A stretch of DNA of 64,000 nucleotides from Butyrivibrio sp. XPD2006 (lineage in GTDB: Bacteria > Bacillota > Clostridia > Lachnospirales > Lachnospiraceae), in NCBI RefSeq assembly GCF_000420865.1, contig NZ_ATVT01000008.1:62001-126000 (forward strand), given 5' to 3'. Below, piece by piece: positions 28,361 through 36,274 of the stretch. Position 1 is the first letter of the stretch. Each line of letters opens with the position of its first letter. Both the position numbers and the translations under genes were made by a program. The notes under the pieces are model-generated. The model was given only the letters and a program-made list of their open reading frames with translations, was not told where the DNA came from and did not search any database.

Positions 28361-28798
28361 ATGAAACAAAACTTAAAGGATTTTTTGATCAAAAATAATG
28401 AAAAGGGATTAACCCTTAAAGTATACATTTACTCCTTTTATTACAGATTTTGCATAGATCATATCAAAATGAGTAAGATTGAAAAGAAGATGGGGGTGCG
28501 AGGAGTTGAGTCTACGAGTGAAGAGACAAGGGAGAACCTTAATTATGCTAAGCTCGTGGCATTCCATGCCAACCGTGTTACTGAGCATATGCCCTGGGAA
28601 GCGAAATGCCTTACAAGGTCTCTTACAATAGCAAGACTTCTTAAGGAAAAGGGTATAGATTCTACGATATATATGGGTGTAGCAAAAGAAAAAGGAACAA
28701 TGAAAGCGCATTCCTGGATTAGATGTGGAAAAATGTATCTGACAGACCCCATCATGGATCAGTATGTACCTGTAGCAACATTCAAATATTGCAAATAA
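28361..28798 (+). CDS. Lasso peptide leader protease (B2 protein, transglutaminase-like)
   Basis: The 145-residue protein matches lasso B2 proteases (PF13471): Cys83 in WEAKCLTRSLTIARLLKEKG, His117 in MKAHSWI and Asp129 in YLTDP form the expected Cys-His-Asp triad, with the usual spacing. B2 removes the leader from the precursor, guided by the B1 (PqqD-like) protein. It lies 19 bases after the GH5 gene, has no clear ribosome binding site, and may be read from the EPS transcript. It ends at a bidirectional terminator. Confidence 0.85.
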   Translation: MKQNLKDFLIKNNEKGLTLKVYIYSFYYRFCIDHIKMSKIEKKMGVRGVESTSEETRENLNYAKLVAFHANRVTEHMPWEAKCLTRSLTIARLLKEKGIDSTIYMGVAKEKGTMKAHSWIRCGKMYLTDPIMDQYVPVATFKYCK

Positions 28799-28802
28799 AA
28801 AT

Positions 28803-28848
28803 AAAATCCAAATTCGGGATTATCATCACCTGAATTTGGATTTTTTTA
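28803..28848. terminator. Bidirectional intrinsic terminator overlapping a coding end
   Basis: The arm at 28803-28815 pairs perfectly with 28832-28844 and is followed by T-rich sequence to 28850; the minus strand also ends T-rich. It separates the convergent B2 gene and the GT2 gene at 28826-29824. The right arm codes for the last residues of that GT2, and its stop codon (28826-28828) lies in the loop. Confidence 0.85.
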
Positions 28849-29824
28849 TTTTAAGAGTTATTAAAAACGGATAGATGATACATGAAAGCTTGTAAGTAAA
28901 GCCGTTAATGAGCTTCATGTATCTTGAATTCTTGCCGTTATATGACTTCAGATATTGGTTTTTACGCCAATTAGGGAAGGTTGTGACAAGTTTCTCATAA
29001 TTCTTTCTTAAGGCAAATTTGCGATCCTTATGGCTTTCTATACGACACATTCGACTAAATGAGCTGCAAAGCAGGATTCTGGTATAAAGAAACTCCAGCG
29101 CATTCTTGTATTCATCGAAGAAGCCATTATTTTTATAAAAGGAGTAGATGCTGTCCAGAATATCGAAAATCTGAAGAGTTTTGAGGGTCTGGAAATTATT
29201 GATGGAAGTTGAACGCTGTACATAGTGTACAAATGGCTCGTCTACATAACTGATCTTGTGAAGATATGGCATCAGTTTACTGTAAAAGCATACATCCTCG
29301 TAGATAAGACCTACAGGAAACGTAACCTTAGTGTCAATAAGCCACGAAGTCTTGTAAATCTTGTTCCATACGACAGACCTTCCGTTCATGAGAAGTTCTT
29401 TGTTATCCGTCTCTTTAACGCCTATCTCTGTATCTTCGTAATCATCAAAGGTGTGGTGAAGATTGCATTCTACGATCTCCGAATCAGTCTCAACAGCCTT
29501 TTGATACATGACTTCATACATCTGCAGATCAACGAAGTCGTCAGAATCAACAAAACCTACATATTCCCCGTTTATGTACTGGAATGCGTGGTTTCTGGCA
29601 TCGGAAAGACCGCCATTAGGCTTGTTGAACACCTTGATTCTAGAATCAAGACTGGAATATTTATTTAAAATTGAAAGTGAATTATCTGTTGAACCATCAT
29701 TTACAGCAAGAATCTCAATATCTGTAAGTGTCTGATTTATCAATGAATCAAGGCATTTTTCCAGATAAGGAGCTACATTGTAAACTGGTACAATAATACT
29801 CACTTTAACATTTATGTTATCCAT
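28826..29824 (-). CDS. Glycosyltransferase family 2 in the lasso locus
   Basis: The 332-residue GT2 has VSIIVPVYNVAPYLEKCLDS, ILAVNDGSTDNSLS, GLSDARNHAFQYINGE and GFVDSDDFVDLQM, plus VVWNKIYKTSWLID and IYEDVCF. It is transcribed opposite to the EPS genes, inside the lasso set between B2 and the kinase gene. Either it belongs to EPS synthesis and was trapped by the RiPP insertion, or it decorates the lasso peptide: glycosylation downstream of nucleotidyltransferase-type phosphorylation is known for some Firmicute lasso peptides (pseudomycoidin). Confidence 0.83.
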   Translation of the reverse strand: MDNINVKVSIIVPVYNVAPYLEKCLDSLINQTLTDIEILAVNDGSTDNSLSILNKYSSLDSRIKVFNKPNGGLSDARNHAFQYINGEYVGFVDSDDFVDLQMYEVMYQKAVETDSEIVECNLHHTFDDYEDTEIGVKETDNKELLMNGRSVVWNKIYKTSWLIDTKVTFPVGLIYEDVCFYSKLMPYLHKISYVDEPFVHYVQRSTSINNFQTLKTLQIFDILDSIYSFYKNNGFFDEYKNALEFLYTRILLCSSFSRMCRIESHKDRKFALRKNYEKLVTTFPNWRKNQYLKSYNGKNSRYMKLINGFTYKLSCIIYPFLITLKIKKSKFR

Positions 29825-29867
29825 AGCTTAAAATTCTACAGTATTTGTATATAGAAAACAATATTTA

Positions 29868-29896
29868 TTTACAAATTATAGAAAATAGCTTATTAT
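29868..29896 (+). promoter_or_regulatory. Sigma-A-type promoter for kinase-precursor genes
   Basis: TTTACA at 29868-29873, a 17-base spacer, and TATTAT at 29891-29896 lie 42 bases upstream of the kinase start, in the divergent gap with the GT2 gene. Confidence 0.6.
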
Positions 29897-29937
29897 CCTA
29901 AATGGCTTAAATACATTATTTTTTGAGAGGATAGAAT

Positions 29938-30831
29938 ATGCATAAGTATATTGGATACGGCCAGAAAATATTGTCGGATACTACATTTGATCAATTTATA
30001 CCCGCCAATTTTGATGAAGAACCAGATCTAATCATTCATCACTACGTAGAGGATGATATAAAAGATATTCTAAAAGAACAATATCAGTTATCAATGAGAG
30101 AAAATGATATCTTTTATAGGAATCAGGTGGGCTTTTTTGAAGCAAGAGAAGGAAAAGAGATTTTCTTTGAAGAATACCCTGATCAGGATGAAGCAGAGGC
30201 AAGAGAATTTGTTATGGGAAACACCATGGCACTTCTTTTCTTTGAAAGAAATATGAATGTCATACATGGCTCGGCAGTTAGATTTAATGATAAAACCATA
30301 ATCATTTCCGGTGATAGCGGAGCCGGGAAATCCACTACAGCTTCAAAATTGATAAAAGAAGGTGGAAAGCTGATATCAGATGATCAGTCAATTGTTTTCA
30401 TAAAAGATGATAAAGCCTTGCTTTTACCGGGATATCCGGCTCAAAAACTCTGCGAGGATGCTTCAGAAAGAAATGAATTTAATGTTGATGATTTGATTAA
30501 AGTTGATAATACAAAGAATAAGTTTGCAATTCCGCGTATGGAAGAGTTTTATGGAGAAGTATCAAAACTTGATGCTATTTATTTCCTGTCAAAGCATAAT
30601 GATGGGGATGATGTAATATTTAAAAGTATTGAAGGAGCCGATAAAGTCAATGTCATGACCATGAATCTTTTTCTGCGACCATTCTTCCAGACAACAGTCA
30701 AACTACCTCCCAAGGACATGCTTCAATGCATACGTATTGCATCTAAGGTTGATATGTACAGAGTTTCAAGAAAAAAAGAATGTAATACAGAAGAAGAAAT
30801 CTTCAAGTTAATATCTGACTCTCTTCACTAA
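29938..30831 (+). CDS. HPr-kinase-like lasso peptide kinase (1)
   Basis: The 297-residue protein has HGSAVRFNDKTIIISGDSGAGKST with Walker A at residues 125-133 (Lys131) and the acidic pair D148/D149 in LISDDQS, as in HPr kinase/phosphorylase-related proteins. In the paeninodin family, related kinases phosphorylate the C-terminal Ser of the lasso precursor. It precedes the precursor gene by 104 bases in the same orientation, the arrangement expected for a tailoring kinase. GAGAGGATAGAAT gives its ribosome binding site. Confidence 0.82.
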   Translation: MHKYIGYGQKILSDTTFDQFIPANFDEEPDLIIHHYVEDDIKDILKEQYQLSMRENDIFYRNQVGFFEAREGKEIFFEEYPDQDEAEAREFVMGNTMALLFFERNMNVIHGSAVRFNDKTIIISGDSGAGKSTTASKLIKEGGKLISDDQSIVFIKDDKALLLPGYPAQKLCEDASERNEFNVDDLIKVDNTKNKFAIPRMEEFYGEVSKLDAIYFLSKHNDGDDVIFKSIEGADKVNVMTMNLFLRPFFQTTVKLPPKDMLQCIRIASKVDMYRVSRKKECNTEEEIFKLISDSLH

Positions 30832-30884
30832 AAAGACATAAATTCCTACAATGTTGTTAGAATTCTTTTAATACAAAATTATTG

Positions 30885-30893
30885 TGATAGAAT
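30885..30893 (+). promoter_or_regulatory. Extended -10 promoter element before lasso precursor
   Basis: TGATAGAAT (TG plus TAGAAT at 30888-30893) lies 43 bases upstream of the precursor start, in the gap after the kinase gene. No good -35 is present, so this would be an extended -10 promoter giving extra transcription of the precursor. Assignment is tentative. Confidence 0.4.
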
Positions 30894-30935
30894 CAAAAAT
30901 GTTAAAAACATAATTTCTTAAAGGAGGAGATAAAT

Positions 30936-31088
30936 ATGAAGACATGGGTAAATCCAGAAGTTGTTGAGCTTGAGATTTCTGCTACTGCACAGGGTGACGG
31001 ACCTATTGCCATACCTGATGCTATCAGAGTTGATAACGATGGCACATGGTATTCATTCCCTAGTGGATCAAGCCAGGATGCTCAGTAA
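30936..31088 (+). CDS. Lasso peptide precursor (A), 50 residues
   Basis: This short gene has a near-perfect ribosome binding site (AAGGAGGAGA, ending 6 bases before ATG). The peptide starts MKTWVNPEVVELEISATAQ, a leader with a WxxPxV form of the YxxPxL element bound by lasso B1 proteins. A core beginning at G20 puts Asp28 at core position 9, allowing a Gly1-Asp9 macrolactam, and the PDA at core 8-10 matches paeninodin-type cores. The tail contains W38, Y39, F41 as possible plugs and Ser43, Ser45, Ser46 as possible phosphorylation sites. Thr17 is at -3, not the usual -2. It lies between the kinase and cyclase genes. High confidence as a precursor, lower for exact cut site. Confidence 0.85.
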   Translation: MKTWVNPEVVELEISATAQGDGPIAIPDAIRVDNDGTWYSFPSGSSQDAQ

Positions 31089-31120
31089 TTGATAGTATTT
31101 ATTAGGCTTTGAAACAAAAG

Positions 31121-31157
31121 AAACTGTGACACTAATTACTTGGTGTCACAGTTTTTT
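31121..31157. terminator. Bidirectional intrinsic terminator between precursor and cyclase genes
   Basis: The arm 31121-31132 pairs perfectly with 31143-31154, followed by T residues. It serves the precursor (plus) and the cyclase gene (minus). The stop codon of the cyclase gene (31136-31138) lies in the loop and the right arm encodes its last four residues. Confidence 0.88.
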
Positions 31158-33073
31158 TGATTCTTTAAGAAAATAAAAAGTGAAAGAGCATGCAAAGACC
31201 TTAACATAATATTATTATCATCTGTATTAAAAGTGAGCTCTTTTATTTTGTCTTTATCGAGATAGTCTGATAGTCGAGCTGATGAAAGGTTATCTGAGTA
31301 TTCTTTTATATTTGTAGTCGTTTGTTTTATTCGGAACATGAAGTCAGCTCCCTGGATTCCGCGCCTATACATTTGCATATGGATAAAGTCCGGAAGAATA
31401 TCTTTCATGTAATATGTGATCAGTCTTCTTTCGTACATGCCATCAGAAAAACAACTAAACGGGAAGGATAGACATAATTCCATTATCCTTTTGTCCCTGG
31501 TGGGATCTCTGGAAATAATACCGTATTTTAACTCAAAGTGTGCGTTGGCAAACGAAACCTGCTGAAAACTTAAAGGATTAAACGCTGCCTGTTTGCGCTG
31601 GTGTTCGGAATGGATGAACGTTCCGCCAAGCCTTTTTCGTTTTTTAGTATATTCATCAATTAGATTGTACTTGTTGATTAGTTCTTTTTTACTGAGAGCA
31701 TCAGTGTCAAAGTTTATTTGTGGCCTTTGCAGTGATGAAAACTCTTTGATTAGTGTTTTTATGAAGTGTTTTTTGCTTATATGGAATTTCGAAGAAAAAG
31801 CATTATATTGTTCAATCATTGTCTTAAAATGAATATGCTTGAATTCTTCCCACATTCTGGTGATCAGGTTTCCATAGGAAACAGTGCAGTTCCCATGCTG
31901 CCCGGTCAATAATACTTTACAACCATCCTCGGCTGCTTTTTTGTATACTTCATCCATCCAAATAGCATTTACTGAATACTTTATTGGAGCATTGAAAAAA
32001 TCAACAAAACGTTCAAGCTCTGTAAGAGCAGTTTTTCCGTCACATGATAAAAAAGTAGGAATTATATTTCCAAAGAGGTTGCAAAATTTTTGAACCGGTT
32101 CTGATTCATTTTCTAATCTGATACCATTAGTATTCTGAAAGCCTTTAATTGGTATAGAAGTATAGGAATGAAGATATTCATTTTTCTCTTTTAAGAAGAG
32201 TGATGCGAGAGCAGCTACTGAGGTGGAATCAAGACCACTGCTTAAAAAACTTCCTATTTTACCATCGACATTAAGACAATCAGTGACACATTTTGAATAT
32301 GTTTCCAAAAAAAGCTTTTTATATTCTTCATCATTTGCAAGTTTTAGCGTGGAAATTGAATTAACAGGATCCCAATATTTTGAAATACTGTATGATGCTT
32401 TGGAATCTGTTTTTTTAACTGTCAGGCGCTCGCTTGCAAGTAATTGATATATGTTATCATAAGGAGTAAGCCCTGGATATAAAACCATATCCGGAGTGAA
32501 ATTTGATTCACAGGCTGTAATATACTTTTCTGAAATGTTGATTGTAAAGTCGGTTGCGGCTTGTATTGGCTTTATTATTGTGGAAAAGAAGATGGTATTT
32601 CCGCTTAAATAATAGTGAACACAGCGATCACCACAATGATCTACATATAAATAAAATTCATTTTTGGAAACATTATATAGTGCAATTGCAAAAACTCCCA
32701 AAATGTGATCACAAAAAGAATCTCCCCACCTGAGGTAAGAGAGGTATATTAGCATTGCATCAGGAGTTCCTTCATTTACAGAAACTCCTATAGACAGTCC
32801 TGTCTCCGCTAACTGAGTAATAAGCTCGTCTCTGTTATCCAGATAACAGTCAGCTGTGAAGAGGTTATTATTCGATTTGTCAAAATAAGGCAGAACTTCA
32901 TCTCTGGACTGTTTTGTAATAAACTGAAGGCCAGTTCCAAAGGCGGCGTTTTCGTATATATATGAGCTAAATCTGTCTATCTTAAACTCTCTGTATTCTT
33001 GCTCCATTTTATCCAGCTGCTCTTTTTTAACCGACACTTTATCCAGATTGACCATTCCGTATATTGCTGACAT
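31136..33073 (-). CDS. Lasso macrolactam synthetase (C protein, asparagine-synthetase-like)
   Basis: The 645-residue protein has an N-terminal class II glutaminase-like domain (MSAIYGMVNLD, SNNNLFTADCYLDNRDEL, LGVFAIALYN) and a C-terminal ATP-pyrophosphatase domain with SFLSSGLDSTSVAAL (PP-loop). The residue after Met is Ser, not the Cys nucleophile of true asparagine synthetases, so no glutamine hydrolysis is expected. Lasso C proteins adenylate the Asp/Glu side chain and close the ring with the core N-terminus. It is convergent to the precursor gene and shares its terminator. GAGG precedes the ATG by about 10 bases. Confidence 0.87.
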   Translation of the reverse strand: MSAIYGMVNLDKVSVKKEQLDKMEQEYREFKIDRFSSYIYENAAFGTGLQFITKQSRDEVLPYFDKSNNNLFTADCYLDNRDELITQLAETGLSIGVSVNEGTPDAMLIYLSYLRWGDSFCDHILGVFAIALYNVSKNEFYLYVDHCGDRCVHYYLSGNTIFFSTIIKPIQAATDFTINISEKYITACESNFTPDMVLYPGLTPYDNIYQLLASERLTVKKTDSKASYSISKYWDPVNSISTLKLANDEEYKKLFLETYSKCVTDCLNVDGKIGSFLSSGLDSTSVAALASLFLKEKNEYLHSYTSIPIKGFQNTNGIRLENESEPVQKFCNLFGNIIPTFLSCDGKTALTELERFVDFFNAPIKYSVNAIWMDEVYKKAAEDGCKVLLTGQHGNCTVSYGNLITRMWEEFKHIHFKTMIEQYNAFSSKFHISKKHFIKTLIKEFSSLQRPQINFDTDALSKKELINKYNLIDEYTKKRKRLGGTFIHSEHQRKQAAFNPLSFQQVSFANAHFELKYGIISRDPTRDKRIMELCLSFPFSCFSDGMYERRLITYYMKDILPDFIHMQMYRRGIQGADFMFRIKQTTTNIKEYSDNLSSARLSDYLDKDKIKELTFNTDDNNIMLRSLHALSLFIFLKNQKNCDTK

Positions 33074-33117
33074 AAATAATTACCTCATAATAAAAGCTTT
33101 TTCCGTACTAACTAAAC

Positions 33118-33146
33118 ATAATATACATATATTCTTATATCTTCAA
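33118..33146 (-). promoter_or_regulatory. Promoter for lasso cyclase gene
   Basis: On the minus strand TTGAAG (33146-33141), a 17-base spacer and TATTAT (33123-33118) lie 45 bases upstream of the cyclase start. Confidence 0.6.
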
Positions 33147-33168
33147 CAAAAATTTCACAAAATATGAA

Positions 33169-33197
33169 TTGAATAAAATGTGAATTATTTGTATGAT
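33169..33197 (+). promoter_or_regulatory. Promoter for nucleotidyltransferase gene 1
   Basis: TTGAAT (33169-33174), a 17-base spacer and TATGAT (33192-33197) precede the plus-strand gene at 33223, back to back with the cyclase promoter. Confidence 0.55.
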
Positions 33198-33222
33198 AAT
33201 CTAGTTGAATTGGAGGAGTATT

Positions 33223-34467
33223 ATGGTGGATTTATTGTTCTATCTGGCAAAATGTGCAATATACAGGATTAAACCAACTGATTTTAAGGAAAAGTTTGGA
33301 CAGAAATCAATCGATTGGGACAGTTTTTTCAAACTTGCAATTGATAATAATATGATTACTCTGATTTATTCGATCATCCTGGAAATTGATAAAGAAAATA
33401 ATATTTTAAATGAGCAGCAAAGAAAATCATTTGAAGTAAATGCAAAAGCCACCCTGATTCCTGAATTACAGAAATTCTACCTTGTCAGTCAGCTTGCCAA
33501 GGCTTCTGAAGAAAGAGGGATAAGATTTGTATTCTTTAAAGGAGTCGTTCTCGCAGATCTGTATCCTCAATATGTTGAAAGAGTGAGTAGTGATAGTGAT
33601 ATCTATGTGCTGGATAAGTATAGAGAGTCTGCTGAAGAAATCCTTAGGGAGTTTGGCTATATAATAGATCCTGCTGATTCTAAGGAAAACGTAAAGGTTT
33701 ATATTCATAAGAACCCAAAACATATGGTTGAGCTCCATACAAAGCTTTGGGAGGATTATAAGGGACCGAGAATTGACATACTTGCCGGTCTTGGACTGAC
33801 TGATGAAATAATACGTATAGAAGCTTGTAATATTCCTTTATATACACTTAATCACGAGAATCACCTTATCTATCAGCTATTCCATATAATCAAGCATTTT
33901 TCACTGGAAGGTATCGGAGCAAGGTATCTGGTTGATATAACTCTTTTCATTAACCGTTATATTGACCAAATCGATATTGACGAATTTTGGAAGAAGATAG
34001 ATAAACTTGGATATACAAAATTTGCAGAAGTATTCTTTTCAATTTGTATGCGCAGTCTTAGTATGGATACTCGTATTATGGTAGGGCATAGAAGACTGCC
34101 TGATGATCTTGTGGACGTCCTTATGACTGACTTGTTCCATGTTGGAAGTGCCAGGGATAAGGAAGCAAGGTGGCAGATAATGGGAGCCATGGAAGCGTAT
34201 TTCACCGGTGAAGAGAAAGTCTCAAAGACTAAACTTGGAAAAAAGATACGAATGGCTTTTCCATCAGCCAAAGCGATGCCTAAAGTGTATTCATATGCAA
34301 GAAAGTATCCAATCTTACTTCCGATTGCCTGGATACATAGAGACTTTAAATTTCTTTTGAAAAAAATCGTACATAGAAATGATTTTTATGGAGTTGGTGA
34401 AAAGATTGAAGTAGGTGAAAGACGACTGTCTCTCTTGGAAGAGTTTGGGCTTATTGATGAAGAATAA
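33223..34467 (+). CDS. Lasso-associated nucleotidyltransferase family protein (1)
   Basis: The 414-residue protein matches the uncharacterised nucleotidyltransferase family PF14907: FFKGVVLADLYPQ (Lys106-Gly107) then RVSSDSDIYV, whose Asp124/Asp126 form the DxD metal site of the polymerase-beta fold. Later VELHTKLWEDY and HLIYQLFHIIKHF fit the family. Relatives in Firmicute lasso loci act on the peptide's phosphorylated tail or as alternative kinases. The start at 33223 is set by GGAGG at 33212-33216; an in-frame TTG at 33205 lies upstream of it. It ends at a bidirectional terminator. Confidence 0.8.
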   Translation: MVDLLFYLAKCAIYRIKPTDFKEKFGQKSIDWDSFFKLAIDNNMITLIYSIILEIDKENNILNEQQRKSFEVNAKATLIPELQKFYLVSQLAKASEERGIRFVFFKGVVLADLYPQYVERVSSDSDIYVLDKYRESAEEILREFGYIIDPADSKENVKVYIHKNPKHMVELHTKLWEDYKGPRIDILAGLGLTDEIIRIEACNIPLYTLNHENHLIYQLFHIIKHFSLEGIGARYLVDITLFINRYIDQIDIDEFWKKIDKLGYTKFAEVFFSICMRSLSMDTRIMVGHRRLPDDLVDVLMTDLFHVGSARDKEARWQIMGAMEAYFTGEEKVSKTKLGKKIRMAFPSAKAMPKVYSYARKYPILLPIAWIHRDFKFLLKKIVHRNDFYGVGEKIEVGERRLSLLEEFGLIDEE

Positions 34468-34510
34468 AAAAAGGCATATTTATCAGAAAACAGATGAATA
34501 TGCCTTTTTT
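34466..34510. terminator. Bidirectional intrinsic terminator
   Basis: Seven A residues, then stem 34473-34484 pairing with 34493-34504 (12 bp with one G-T), loop of 8, then six T. It lies between the convergent nucleotidyltransferase and PqqD-like genes. Confidence 0.87.
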
Positions 34511-34524
34511 ATACTATTTCTTGA

Positions 34525-34797
34525 TCATGTTAACGAAATAAACTTTGAATTTTCGAGCTGTATAAGAAAATCTTCAATCCCTTTGAGACATGTTTCCTCA
34601 TCTACATCGTATATAGCCATAAGTTTCTCGAGAAGCTCGGCTATTGTTATTTCCGATTGTATATTATCCCAAACATCTACAGCTGTACCCTTAAGCATAT
34701 AATACTTACCGGTTTCAAAATCAATCATTACTTTATCACCGGCTATATCAGTTACATCGATTTTTTTTATGAGCTTTACTTTTGTGTTTTTGTTCAT
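34525..34797 (-). CDS. PqqD-like lasso B1 protein (RiPP recognition element)
   Basis: The 90-residue protein shows the PqqD pattern: an N-terminal beta sheet with DKVMIDFETGKYYMLKGTAV followed by a helix with VWDNIQSEIT and a C-terminal helical part (IAELLEKLMAIYDVDEETC) typical of three-helix RRE folds. In lasso pathways this protein binds the leader and delivers the precursor to the B2 protease. It is separated from B2 by 6 kb here, and is transcribed on the minus strand from the AT-rich gap at 34798-35002. Confidence 0.85.
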   Translation of the reverse strand: MNKNTKVKLIKKIDVTDIAGDKVMIDFETGKYYMLKGTAVDVWDNIQSEITIAELLEKLMAIYDVDEETCLKGIEDFLIQLENSKFISLT

Positions 34798-35002
34798 TAA
34801 AACTACTCCATGATGTTAGTGAAAATTTTTGTTGTTTTTTTGGGTCTTTTTAATTATTATGAATTAGACTTGTTTATAAAAATTTAATTTTTCAAGCAAG
34901 AGAATTTTACCACAAGATAAAAAATTATCAATATTAATTTTAACAATTTGTAATTCTGAATTATGTTGATTTTTGACAAACCAGTATTCATGGGAAAAAG
35001 AT

Positions 35003-36250
35003 ATGCCGGATAATTATGAACAACTGATATATGGCTTCATATACTTACAAAAAGCGTCATTAAATGGCACTATACCTGAGTTTTCTTATGTGGGTATTGA
35101 TTGGAATCTTTTTATAGATTTAAGCATACGCAATAAATGCGGAGTGCTTTTCAATAATGCTATTAGCAAAAATCCACAGTTTTATGGTATTCCAAATGAG
35201 ATTCTTGACCGATGGAATAGAAGATCTAAAAACGAATTCATGATATCCTACAAAATGTATTATGAATTTGTAAGGGTAATGAAGGCTATCGATAAGAATA
35301 ATGTTAGAGCAATAGTTTTAAAGGGATATGCGCTAGCAGTGCTTTATACCGGTATTTTCCAGAGATACTCCAGTGACCTTGATTTAAAATTTGAAAACCA
35401 AGATCGTGAAATAGTTCATTCTTTATTGACCGGTGAACTTGAATTTGTCTTTGATGAAGCAAACAGTAAGGATAATGTTTCAATTTATTATAGCAAATGG
35501 CTTAAGATAGAAGCACATTTCACTCTATGGGAGGATTATCAGGGTGAAAACACTGAAGTGCTTAAGAGTGAAAAACTGGATGATCCGACTACTCTGACAA
35601 AGGTTAAAATTACTGATGACCTTTCGATTACTACACTTGGTGTGACAGAACATTTAATTCTCCAGATGTTTCATATTATAAAGCACTATATTGTTGAGGG
35701 AATAGAGAGCAGATACTTCTGCGACATTGCTCTTTTTGTTAATCGTTATATTGACGACATAGATTTCAATAGATTTTATCAAGTCTTTAAGAAGATGAAC
35801 TTTGAAGACTTCTGTTTGGTTTACTTTTCAGAATGTATCAAGTACTTTGATATGGATAAAAGGGCTCTCCAAGGCAGGAATATGAAATCCCCTGAAGATG
35901 AACTGTCATTTTTTAGGGATATAATATTCCTTGGCAAAAGAGATTTAAGCGATCGGGCAGAATACAGCTTGTTAGGTATTTTATCTCCTTATGTTAACGG
36001 AGGTAAAATTACGGAGGATAGCAAAGGAAAGCGAGCACTTCAAGCTCTTTTTCCATCGGCTAAAAATATTGATCAAAAGTATTCATATTGCAAAAAATAT
36101 CCTGTTTTGTTACCTGTAGCATGGGGGCACAGGGCAATCAGGACAGTGTTCTTCAAGATCACCAAAGGGGGCAAGGTGTACGGAGCTAAGAAAAAGCTCC
36201 AGGAATCTGAATACAGGATCCAAATGATGAAGAACTCTAAGCTTATATAA
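35003..36250 (+). CDS. Lasso-associated nucleotidyltransferase family protein (2)
   Basis: This is a paralogue of the protein at 33223 (same PF14907 pattern): IVLKGYALAVLYTG, RYSSDLDLKF (DxD site at 125-127 counting from 35003), IEAHFTLWEDY, LILQMFHIIKHYIVEGI and the shared C-terminus FPSAKNIDQKYSYCKKYPVL. The ATG at 35003 follows GGGAAAAAGAT; a TTG at 34973 would add ten residues. Two divergent copies in one locus suggest either sequential steps on one peptide or one enzyme for each of two peptides. Confidence 0.78.
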   Translation: MPDNYEQLIYGFIYLQKASLNGTIPEFSYVGIDWNLFIDLSIRNKCGVLFNNAISKNPQFYGIPNEILDRWNRRSKNEFMISYKMYYEFVRVMKAIDKNNVRAIVLKGYALAVLYTGIFQRYSSDLDLKFENQDREIVHSLLTGELEFVFDEANSKDNVSIYYSKWLKIEAHFTLWEDYQGENTEVLKSEKLDDPTTLTKVKITDDLSITTLGVTEHLILQMFHIIKHYIVEGIESRYFCDIALFVNRYIDDIDFNRFYQVFKKMNFEDFCLVYFSECIKYFDMDKRALQGRNMKSPEDELSFFRDIIFLGKRDLSDRAEYSLLGILSPYVNGGKITEDSKGKRALQALFPSAKNIDQKYSYCKKYPVLLPVAWGHRAIRTVFFKITKGGKVYGAKKKLQESEYRIQMMKNSKLI

Positions 36251-36274
36251 TTTTTTATTAAGTAGGGTAATTTT

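Noticed and set aside
31136..33073. True asparagine synthetase
   Set aside because: The Cys nucleophile after Met is missing and the gene is convergent with a lasso precursor, within a set of B1, B2 and kinase genes.
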